Of a DNA stretch of 64,000 nt, positions 24,496-32,024 are shown piece after piece (the first letter of the stretch is position 1; each line of letters opens with the position of its first letter). The translations under genes were made by a program, and so were the position numbers. The stretch lies in the NCBI GenBank assembly GCA_021811865.1, contig JAKAQB010000001.1, positions 62,001 to 126,000 of the forward strand, written 5' to 3'. The notes beneath the pieces were generated by a model. It searched no databases and was not told where the DNA came from. It saw nothing but the letters and a program-made list of their open reading frames with translations. Source of the stretch: Actinomycetes bacterium (lineage in GTDB: Bacteria > Actinomycetota > Acidimicrobiia > Acidimicrobiales > Palsa-688).

Positions 24496-26910
24496 GTGGA
24501 CGCCCTCCGGCTCGCCCAGCTCGCCGAGGTGGTCGGAAGCGTCCCGCTCCCAGCGGCGGAGTGCGGCCGGGTCGCCGAGGCGGTGACCATCCACTCCGAG
24601 CGGATCCCGCGCGCCGGGGTGTTCTTCGCCCTTCCCGGCTCCCGCACCGACGGGCACCGCTTCGTCGGGGAGGCATTCGCCAACGGCGCCGTCGCCGCCG
24701 TCGTCGCAGCGGGGCGGGGAGGCGGGGGCGCCGGCACGGTCATCGAGGTCGATGACCCGCTGCGCGCCCTGCAGGCCCTGGCGGCGTGGTGGCGGTCCCA
24801 GCTGCCCGCCGAGGTGGTCGCTGTCGTCGGGAGCAACGGCAAGACGGTCACAAAGGACGCCATCGTGCACTTCGCCGGCTACGGCCGGCGGGTGTACGGC
24901 AGCCCCGGCAGCTACAACAGCCAGATAGGCGTGCCTCTGGCCGTGCTCGGCATCCCCCGCGACTGCGACGTGGCGGTGATCGAGGCGGCGGTGTCCGACC
25001 CTGGCGAGATGGCCCGCCTCGAAGCCGTCGTCCGCCCCGACCGCGTGGTCGTGACCAACCTGGGCACCCGCTGGTCGTCCCGGTTCGCCGACCGCTGCGA
25101 GCAGGCCGCCGAGCTGCTCGTCATGGCCCGGGGGGCGTCGTGTGTGCTGGTCGGCGAGGACGCCCCCGAGCTCGCCGTGCCCCACCTGGTGACCGGCGCC
25201 AGCCCCGACCTGCCCCGCTTCGGTCCGCCCGTCCGGCTGCCGGAGGGGCTCGGCTCCGCCGTCGCCTTCCCGGACGGCGCGACCGGCAGCATCCTCGTGC
25301 GCACACCCTCGGACGCCGTCTTGCAGGACGTGCGCACCGCCATCACCGCCGCCTGGCTCCTCGGCGCCGGCGGGGCCATGCTGCTCGAAGCGGCCGGCGC
25401 GTACCGACCGACGGCCACCCGGCTCGAGATCTGGCGCAGCCCCGCGGGCGTCACCGTGGTGCGCGACGTCGCCACCCCCGATCCGATCGCCGCCGGCGCC
25501 GCCGTCCGGGCCGCCTCCAGCCTGGCGGGGCCGGGCCAGCGGTGCCTGGTCGTACTGGCCGAACCGCTCCGCGATCCGAGCCCTGCCTTCGCCTCCGCCC
25601 TCGTCGCCGAGGGGGCCGCCGCCGTGCTCGGGCTCGACGAACCGTCCCACCGCCAGGTCGCGGTGGCCCTCGCCGGCCGCGCCGAGGTCCGCCTCGTCGC
25701 CGACACCGACCACCTCCGGCACCTTCTGCTCGACGAGCTGCGCCCCGGCGACGTCGTGGCGGTGCAGTCGGCGCCCGAACGCGCCCTCGGCGACCTCACC
25801 GTGGCGCTGATGGAGTCGATGGCGCCCACCCGGATGTACCTGGACCTCGCGGCCGTCGAGGACAACGTGACCGCCTTCCGTCGCCTCGTCGGTCCGTCGG
25901 TGCGGATCATGGGGATGGTCAAGGCTCTGGCCTACGGAACCGACGCCGGCAGCGTCGCCTCCTGCCTCCAGGGCGCCGGCATCGACGCCCTCGGCGTCTC
26001 CGGCGCCGACGAGGGAGTGGCACTGCGGCGGGCGGGGATCAACGTCCCCATCCTCGTCCTCCTCGGCACCGCAGCGGAGCTGCCGAAGATGCTGCGCTAC
26101 AGGCTCACCCCTCTCGTGTACGGACCCGAGATGCTGGAGGCGGTCCTGTCGGCCGGCGACTTCCCCGTGCACGTCGAGGTGGACAGCGGGATGCACCGCA
26201 CCGGACTCCCGCCCGACGCGGCCCTCGGCGCCGTGCGCCGCCTCGGGCAGCGGGTAGCCGGGTTGATGACCCACCTTGCCTCGCCCGACGACCCCGCCGA
26301 GGACGCCGCCACGGCGGAGCAGCTGCGCCGCTTCCGGGAGGTGGACGCCGCCGCCGCCCACCTCGGCGTCCACGGCTTCGTCCGTCACGCCGCAGCCACG
26401 GCGGCGACCATCCGCCTGCCCGAAGCGCGCTTCGACATGGTGCGCATCGGCCTCGGGCTCTACGGTGTCCACCCCTCGCCGGCGACGGCGGCGCTGCTCG
26501 AGCTGCAATGTGCCGTCGGGCTCGTGTCGCGCATCATCGAGGTGGTGGACGTCCCCCCCGGCGAGCGGGTCGGCTACGGGGGCACCTTCACGGCGCCGGT
26601 GCCCGGCCGGCGGGTGGGGGTCGTGCCGGCCGGCTACCACGACGGCGTGCCACGCGCCGCGTCCAACGCCGGCGTCGTCGTCGTCGCCGGCGCCCGCTGC
26701 CCGATCGTCGGGCGTGTGTCGATGGACTCGATGGCCGTCGACCTGACGGCGAGCCCCGAGGCGGGGGTGGGCACGGACGTGCTCCTCTACGGGCGCCAGC
26801 ACGACTGGTCGCTGCCGGTGGAGGAGCTCGCCCAGTCGAGCGGCACGATCGCCCACGAGCTGATGGCCCGCCTCGGGCCGAGGGTGCAGCGCATCTTCAC
26901 CCGTCACTGA
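24496..26910 (+). CDS. Bifunctional MurF (UDP-MurNAc-tripeptide:D-Ala-D-Ala ligase)-alanine racemase fusion
   Basis: 804 residues. Residues 1 to about 430 are a Mur ligase: N-terminal UDP-binding region (IHSERIPRAGVFFALPGSRT), ATP loop GSNGKTVTKD at 112-121 and the SYNSQIGVPL motif typical of MurF. From about 445 an alanine racemase follows: MYLDLAAVEDNV, the PLP lysine at about 476 in MVKALAYGTD, VDSGMHRTG, the catalytic tyrosine near 694 (VGYGGTF) and VSMDSMAVDL. The KAxAYG loop departs from the usual KADAYGHG. MurF-Alr fusions are known from Bacteroidetes. D-Ala made by Alr would feed the next gene's ligases. GTG 24496 is supported by the -10 hexamer. Confidence 0.9.
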   Translation: MDALRLAQLAEVVGSVPLPAAECGRVAEAVTIHSERIPRAGVFFALPGSRTDGHRFVGEAFANGAVAAVVAAGRGGGGAGTVIEVDDPLRALQALAAWWRSQLPAEVVAVVGSNGKTVTKDAIVHFAGYGRRVYGSPGSYNSQIGVPLAVLGIPRDCDVAVIEAAVSDPGEMARLEAVVRPDRVVVTNLGTRWSSRFADRCEQAAELLVMARGASCVLVGEDAPELAVPHLVTGASPDLPRFGPPVRLPEGLGSAVAFPDGATGSILVRTPSDAVLQDVRTAITAAWLLGAGGAMLLEAAGAYRPTATRLEIWRSPAGVTVVRDVATPDPIAAGAAVRAASSLAGPGQRCLVVLAEPLRDPSPAFASALVAEGAAAVLGLDEPSHRQVAVALAGRAEVRLVADTDHLRHLLLDELRPGDVVAVQSAPERALGDLTVALMESMAPTRMYLDLAAVEDNVTAFRRLVGPSVRIMGMVKALAYGTDAGSVASCLQGAGIDALGVSGADEGVALRRAGINVPILVLLGTAAELPKMLRYRLTPLVYGPEMLEAVLSAGDFPVHVEVDSGMHRTGLPPDAALGAVRRLGQRVAGLMTHLASPDDPAEDAATAEQLRRFREVDAAAAHLGVHGFVRHAAATAATIRLPEARFDMVRIGLGLYGVHPSPATAALLELQCAVGLVSRIIEVVDVPPGERVGYGGTFTAPVPGRRVGVVPAGYHDGVPRAASNAGVVVVAGARCPIVGRVSMDSMAVDLTASPEAGVGTDVLLYGRQHDWSLPVEELAQSSGTIAHELMARLGPRVQRIFTRH

Positions 26911-26916
26911 CACCGG

Positions 26917-26922
26917 TACGCT
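26917..26922 (+). promoter_or_regulatory. -10 element of leaderless promoter within the cell-wall cluster
   Basis: TACGCT ends eight bases before GTG 26931, seven bases after the murF-alr stop, so the Ddl-Ddl gene may be transcribed separately as well as by read-through. Confidence 0.45.
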
Positions 26923-26930
26923 TGGCGGCT

Positions 26931-29300
26931 GTGCCCCGGTTGCGCATCGCCCTCCTCTTCGGCGGGCCCTCCCCGGAACGGGGCATCTCCCTCAACTCGG
27001 CCCGCTCCGTCGCCGACCACCTCGAGGGCGCCGGGGTGGTCCTCGCCGAGCTGCTGTACATCGACTGCGCCCTCCGGGTCTTCGCCGTGTCCCGGGCGTT
27101 GTTGTACTCCAACACCCCCGACGACTTCGACTTCAAGCTGTCGGTGTCCTCGTCGCCGCTCACACCCGGCGAGCTGGTGGCCCGGCTGCGCGGCTGCGAC
27201 CTGGCGTTCCCCGTGATGCACGGCGAGTTCGGCGAGGACGGCGGCGTGCAGAGACTGCTCGAGGACGCCGGCGTCGCCTACGTGGGTTCCACCCCCGAGG
27301 CGTGCGCCGTTGCCTACGACAAGCACCGGGCCCAGGAGCGGCTGGCGGCCGCCGGGATCGCCACCGTCCCCCACGACCTGCTGCGCGCCGGCGCCGGCCT
27401 GCCCGAGCTCCCCGACGGGGTCCTCGTCTCCAAGCCGACGGCGGGCGGGTCGAGCCTCGGGGTCACCGTCCACTGGCCGGGAGCCGACCGTGACGCCGGC
27501 CTCCTGCGCCAGGCGGCGCGCTACGGCGCCGTGATCGTCCAGCCTTGGGTGGCCGGGGTGGAGGTGACCACCGTGGTGGTGGAGGGCAGGGCCGGGCCCG
27601 TCGCCCTCATCCCCGTCGAGGTGGAGCTGCGCGATCGCTCCCCGCACCAGATCCTCTCCTACCGCCACAAGTACCTGCCGAGCGACGATGCCCGCTACCA
27701 CTGCCCGCCCCGGTTCGCGCCGGCGCAGGTGGACGCGGTGCGCGCCACGGCGGAGCGCGTCTTCGCCATCCTCGGGCTGCGGGACTTCGCCCGGATCGAC
27801 GCCTGGCTCACCGACGACGGGAGGATCGTCGTCTCAGACGTCAACCCCGTCAGCGGGATGGAGCAGAACAGCTTCCTCTTCATCCAGGCCGCTCAGGCGG
27901 GCATGACCCACCGCGACGTCCTCCGCCTCGTCGTCTCCCGGAGCTGCGCCCGCTCCGGTCTCGCCCCGCCGCTCGCGGACGAGCGTCCCGCAGCCGACCG
28001 GGAGCCCATACCCGTGCTTTTTGGGGGGACGAGCGCCGAGCGGCAGGTGTCCGTGCTGTCGGGCACCAACGTGTGGCTGAAGCTGGTGCGCTCGGCCCGC
28101 TACGAGCCGGAGCCGGCCCTGCTCGACGCCGACGGCAGCGTGTGGATGCTGTCGTACCCGGCGGCGCTGCGCCACACCGTCGAGGAGATCCGGGCGGCGT
28201 GCCAAGAGGCAGCCGGCGGCAGGCAGGAGACCGAACGGTTGGCGGCCGACATCCACCGGCGGCTCGGCCTGAAGCTTCCCTCCCTCGACCTGCCGCGGCG
28301 GGTGAGCCTGGAGGAGCTCGTTGCCGGCCGGCGCTTCGTCTTCAACGCCCTGCACGGTGGCGCCGGCGAGGACGGGACGATGCAACGCCGCTTGGACCAG
28401 CTGGGGGTGGCCTACAACGGGTCGGGGCCGGAGGCATCAGCGCTGGCGATGGACAAGGAGCTCACAGGGATGGCCGTGCTCGCCGCCGCCGTGGACGGCG
28501 TTGGCACCGCACCCCGGCTGCGGGTCGGCCTGCCCGCCAGCGCCGAGGTGTGGGACCGGGCCGTCGCCACGTGCGGCACCGCCACCCTCGTCGTCAAGCC
28601 GCTGGCCGACGGGTGCTCGGCCGGCGTGGTCCCGTTGCGGGGTCGGGGCGAGCTGGTGGCCTACCTGGACCACCTCCAGCAGGGGTCGACCCGCATACCA
28701 GCGGGGACTTTCCCCCTGCTCGGCGACGACCAGGTTGTCGAGCTTCCCCCCCAGGGCACCGGCGCGCTGCTGCTCGAGGCCTTCATCGAGACCGACCGCG
28801 TCGCCGTCGTCGAGGGCGGCAACGGGACCCGACGCCTCGACTGGCGCGGCACCGGCGGTGGCTGGGTGGAGGTCACGGTGGGCCTGGTCGGCGCCGCCGG
28901 CTCCCTGCATGCCCTGCCACCGAGCATGACCATCACCACCGCCGGCGTGCTCAGCCTCGAGGAGAAGTTCATGGGTGGCACCGGCGTCAACATCACCCCG
29001 CCCCCGGCCCCGCCGCTCGGCCCTGTCCGCCCCGAGGCCGTCGCCGCCGCCCGCCGTCGGATCGAGGCCGTCGCCGAGGCGCTCGGCGTCGAGGGCTATG
29101 CCCGCGTCGACGCCTTCCTCCACGTCGCCACCGGCGAGGTGATTGTGATCGAGGCCAACACCCTACCGGCGCTCACCCCCTCCACCGTGCTCTACCACCA
29201 GGCCTTGGCCGATGACCCGCCCCGCTACCCCCGGGAGTTGCTGGAGGAGATCATCGAGCTCGGGCTCGCTCGCCGCAGGGCGCTGGCGGCGACGACATGA
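26931..29300 (+). CDS. Tandem D-alanine--D-alanine ligase fusion (two ATP-grasp units)
   Basis: 789 residues holding two complete Ddl-like units. Unit 1 (about 1-350): LLFGGPSPERGISLNSARS, HGEFGEDGGVQ, KPTAGGSSLGV, FARIDAW and the metal motif as DVNPVSGMEQNS. Unit 2 (about 355-789): VLFGGTSAERQVSVLSG, HGGAGEDGTMQ, VVKPLADGCSAGV, YARVDAF and EANTLPALTPST. Ordinary Ddl is 300-370 residues. Unit 1 has Asp for the usual metal-binding Glu and an altered PGMT loop, so one unit may be structural or use another second substrate. It sits between MurF-Alr and MurL, and its stop overlaps the murL start (ATGA). Confidence 0.88.
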   Translation: MPRLRIALLFGGPSPERGISLNSARSVADHLEGAGVVLAELLYIDCALRVFAVSRALLYSNTPDDFDFKLSVSSSPLTPGELVARLRGCDLAFPVMHGEFGEDGGVQRLLEDAGVAYVGSTPEACAVAYDKHRAQERLAAAGIATVPHDLLRAGAGLPELPDGVLVSKPTAGGSSLGVTVHWPGADRDAGLLRQAARYGAVIVQPWVAGVEVTTVVVEGRAGPVALIPVEVELRDRSPHQILSYRHKYLPSDDARYHCPPRFAPAQVDAVRATAERVFAILGLRDFARIDAWLTDDGRIVVSDVNPVSGMEQNSFLFIQAAQAGMTHRDVLRLVVSRSCARSGLAPPLADERPAADREPIPVLFGGTSAERQVSVLSGTNVWLKLVRSARYEPEPALLDADGSVWMLSYPAALRHTVEEIRAACQEAAGGRQETERLAADIHRRLGLKLPSLDLPRRVSLEELVAGRRFVFNALHGGAGEDGTMQRRLDQLGVAYNGSGPEASALAMDKELTGMAVLAAAVDGVGTAPRLRVGLPASAEVWDRAVATCGTATLVVKPLADGCSAGVVPLRGRGELVAYLDHLQQGSTRIPAGTFPLLGDDQVVELPPQGTGALLLEAFIETDRVAVVEGGNGTRRLDWRGTGGGWVEVTVGLVGAAGSLHALPPSMTITTAGVLSLEEKFMGGTGVNITPPPAPPLGPVRPEAVAAARRRIEAVAEALGVEGYARVDAFLHVATGEVIVIEANTLPALTPSTVLYHQALADDPPRYPRELLEEIIELGLARRRALAATT

Positions 29301-30622
29301 CCCAAGGGGGCTTCGGCCCGGCGGCGTCGTTCCGCTACGCCGGCTCGGACCTGGACCCCGCCGCCGGGGTGCTCCGGTGCCGCTACGAGCTCGACGGCCA
29401 CACCTTCGAGGAGCGGGTCGCCTCCCCGGGCGGGGAGTGGGGCACGCCGGCGGCCGCCGAAGCCGCCCGGCTCGTCTACCTGCTGGCGGGCGTCTCCTAT
29501 TACAAGGCGGGCGCCCCGCCAGTCGTCGACCTCGCTGATACCCCCGTCCGGGGCGGGGACCTCGACATGCTGCGCCTGTTCTACGTCGAGGGGCTCGGGG
29601 AGCTCGCCCACCGCAACGGCCTCGACCTCACCGGGCTGCGCTTCGAGGGCGGGGCTCCGGCGGGCGCTGCCGCCGCCCTTGCTGCGCCGGCCCGGGGGCG
29701 CCCCCTGGTCCCCTTCGGTGGCGGCATCGACTCGATCGTCACCGTGGAAGCCGTGCGGGCGCGCGCTGCGAGCACAACGCTGTTCGTGCTGAGCGGCGAG
29801 GGCGACCGCTTCGCCGCCATCGAGGACGCCGCTGCCGTCACCGGCCTGCCGGTCGCCCGGGCGAGCCGACGCATCGATGAGACCATCCTGTCGTCCGCGT
29901 CCCGGGGTTGGCTCAACGGGCACGTGCCGGTGACCGGCATCCTGTCAGCGATCGCGGTCCTCGTCGCCGTCGTGCACGGCCACGACGCCGTGGTCATGTC
30001 CAACGAGTGGTCGGCGTCGGTCGGCAATGCTGACGGCGTCAACCACCAGTGGTCCAAGGGCTGGGCGTTCGAGCAGGCGCTCTGCGCGCAGCTCGCCCGA
30101 TCCTTCGCTCCCTCGGCACCCGGGTACTTCTCCTTCCTCCGGCCGTGGAGCGAGCTGTGGGTCGCCCGGCGCTTCGCCGGGCTCGACCGCTACCACCCGG
30201 TGTTCCGCAGCTGCAACCGGGCGTTTGCCGTTGACCCAGGCCGGAGGTTGGATCACTGGTGCGGCGAGTGCGACAAGTGCTGCTTCATCGACCTGATCCT
30301 GGCGCCGTGGCTGCCCGCTGACCGGCTGGGAGCGGTGTTCGGCGGGAGCGAGCCGCTCCGTGACCCAGCCCGCACGGCGCAGTTCCGCACCCTCGTCGGG
30401 CTGTCGAGCGACCCGAAGCCGTGGGAGTGCGTCGGCGACGTCGAGGAGTGCGCCGCCGCCGCCGTCCTGGCAGCTGGCCGCCCGGACCGCTCCGACACGG
30501 CCTTGCTGCAGGCCCTGGCCGCCGACCTCGGCCCGTCCACCCCCAACGCCGACCGCCTGCTCGCCCCCATGGGGCCGAGCGCCGTGCCCGATCGGTATGC
30601 GCTCCACGATCTCCTGGTCTGA
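29297..30622 (+). CDS. murL: MurL-type UDP-MurNAc-L-Ala-L-Glu epimerase
   Basis: 441 residues. A PP-loop-like motif PFGGGIDSIV at 139-148 suggests ATP use, and a zinc-type cluster C322-x2-C325-x2-CC (CGECDKCC) lies near the C-terminal third. The size, the GGGxDS loop, the MSNEWSAS segment and above all the pairing with a MurD-like gene match MurL, first described in Xanthomonas, which inverts the terminal L-Glu of UDP-MurNAc-L-Ala-L-Glu using ATP. ATG 29297 overlaps the Ddl-Ddl stop, and its own 3' end overlaps the next start by 26 bp, so translation of three genes is coupled. Assignment is from recalled family features. Confidence 0.8.
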   Translation: MTQGGFGPAASFRYAGSDLDPAAGVLRCRYELDGHTFEERVASPGGEWGTPAAAEAARLVYLLAGVSYYKAGAPPVVDLADTPVRGGDLDMLRLFYVEGLGELAHRNGLDLTGLRFEGGAPAGAAAALAAPARGRPLVPFGGGIDSIVTVEAVRARAASTTLFVLSGEGDRFAAIEDAAAVTGLPVARASRRIDETILSSASRGWLNGHVPVTGILSAIAVLVAVVHGHDAVVMSNEWSASVGNADGVNHQWSKGWAFEQALCAQLARSFAPSAPGYFSFLRPWSELWVARRFAGLDRYHPVFRSCNRAFAVDPGRRLDHWCGECDKCCFIDLILAPWLPADRLGAVFGGSEPLRDPARTAQFRTLVGLSSDPKPWECVGDVEECAAAAVLAAGRPDRSDTALLQALAADLGPSTPNADRLLAPMGPSAVPDRYALHDLLV

Positions 30623-32024
30623 CCTGCGTGGGCGCCGCGTCGGCGTGTGGGGCGCCCGCGTCGAGGGAGCCGCCAACCTCCGCAAGCTCGCGGAGCTCGG
30701 CGTCGCCCCGGAGGTCGTCGTCGACGACCACGTGGCGGGGCCGGTGGAAGGTCACGAGGTGGTCGGCGGCGAGGCCGGGCTCGGCCGGCTCCAGGCGTGC
30801 GACGTGGTGGTGAAGTCGCCGGGCATCAGCCGTCACCTCCCCGAGGTCGCCGCCCTGGAGGAGGCCGGCGTGACCGTCACCGGCGGTCTCGCACTGTGGC
30901 TGGAGGAGGCGGACCTCGACCGGGTCGTGTGCATCACCGGGTCGAAGGGCAAGAGCACGACGACGGCGGTCGCCGGGCACCTCGCCACCGGGCTCGGGCG
31001 GATGGTGTTCGTCGGCGGCAACCTGGGCCTGCCGCCGTGGGACCCGGCGGCCACCGACCCGGGCGAGGTGGCCGACCTGTGGGTGCTCGAGACCTCGAGC
31101 TTCCAGGCCGCTGACGTCGCCACCTCCCCGCCCGTCGTGGTCGTCACGGCGCTCTCCCCCGACCACCTCGACTGGCACGGCGATGTCGCCACCTACTACA
31201 GGGACAAGCTGTCGCTTTGCAGCCGGCCTGGCGCCGAGGTCACCGTCGCCAACGGCGACGACCCGACCGTGCACGAGCACGAGGTCCTGCTCGGGCCGCG
31301 GGTCCGCTGGGTCAGGCTCGAAGCGGGTCCGCCACCGTCCTGGGTCGAGAGGCTCGGGCTGCTCGGCGACCACAACCGCCGCAACGCCCTCTTGGCGGCC
31401 GCCGCCCTCGACGCCGCCGGCGTCGCGGGGGCCGGCGACACGCAGCGCCTCGAGCGTGCCGCCGCCGGCTTCGAGCCCCTCCCCAGCCGGCTGCGGCCCG
31501 TCGCCACCGTGGCCGGGGTGACCTTCGTGGACGACAGCCTCTCCACCAACGTGCTACCAACCCTGGCTGCCCTCGATGTGTTCGACGGCCGCCGGGTTGC
31601 CCTGCTGGCCGGCGGCCACGACCGGGGCATCGATTACACACCCCTGGCGGAGCGCCTGGTGCGCCGGCCGTCCCCGACGCTGCTCGTAGCCCTCCCCGAC
31701 AACGGCGAGCGCATCACGTCGGCGGTGCGGGAGGTCGCCGCGGGTCGCCGGTCGCCGGCGGTGCGGGAGGTCGACGACCTGGCGGACGGCGTCCGCCAGG
31801 CCTGGCAGTGGGCCCGGCCCGACGGCGTGGTGCTCCTGTCACCGGCCGCGGCCAGCTTCGGGCGCTACCGGGACTACAGGGACCGCTCAGCCGCCTTCGC
31901 GGCGGCGGTCGCCGCCCTCGGCAGCTCGGGTCGCTCGGGTGGCTCGGGTCGCTCGGCACAGGAGCCCCGGATCAGCCACGATGCCCCCGGAGGGCGGCGA
32001 CCACCCCGTCGTAGCGGCCCGTGA
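30597..32024 (+). CDS. murD2: MurD2-type UDP-MurNAc-L-Ala:L-Glu ligase
   Basis: 475 residues with a Mur ligase fold: N-terminal Rossmann part (GVWGARVEGAANLRKLAELG), ATP loop TGSKGKSTTT near 114-123, GNLG, ETSSFQ, DHLDWHGD, and GDHNRRNALLAAA. At positions where E. coli MurD has lysines in NDSKATN and GGDGKSADF, this protein has DDSLSTN (Leu315) and GGHDRGIDY (Arg343); the serine in SPAAAS is kept. Loss of these substrate-proximal lysines suggests altered amino-acid specificity, in line with MurD2 adding L-Glu. ATG 30597 lies within murL. The Ser/Gly/Arg-rich tail overlaps convergent putA by 53 bp. Confidence 0.8.
   Translation: MRSTISWSDLRGRRVGVWGARVEGAANLRKLAELGVAPEVVVDDHVAGPVEGHEVVGGEAGLGRLQACDVVVKSPGISRHLPEVAALEEAGVTVTGGLALWLEEADLDRVVCITGSKGKSTTTAVAGHLATGLGRMVFVGGNLGLPPWDPAATDPGEVADLWVLETSSFQAADVATSPPVVVVTALSPDHLDWHGDVATYYRDKLSLCSRPGAEVTVANGDDPTVHEHEVLLGPRVRWVRLEAGPPPSWVERLGLLGDHNRRNALLAAAALDAAGVAGAGDTQRLERAAAGFEPLPSRLRPVATVAGVTFVDDSLSTNVLPTLAALDVFDGRRVALLAGGHDRGIDYTPLAERLVRRPSPTLLVALPDNGERITSAVREVAAGRRSPAVREVDDLADGVRQAWQWARPDGVVLLSPAAASFGRYRDYRDRSAAFAAAVAALGSSGRSGGSGRSAQEPRISHDAPGGRRPPRRSGP

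Noticed and set aside
29297..30622. QueC-like or tRNA-thiolation PP-loop enzyme
   Set aside because: The GGGIDS loop and CxxCxxCC cluster alone could suggest this, but the length and the overlap with a MurD-like gene and Ddl fusion favour MurL.
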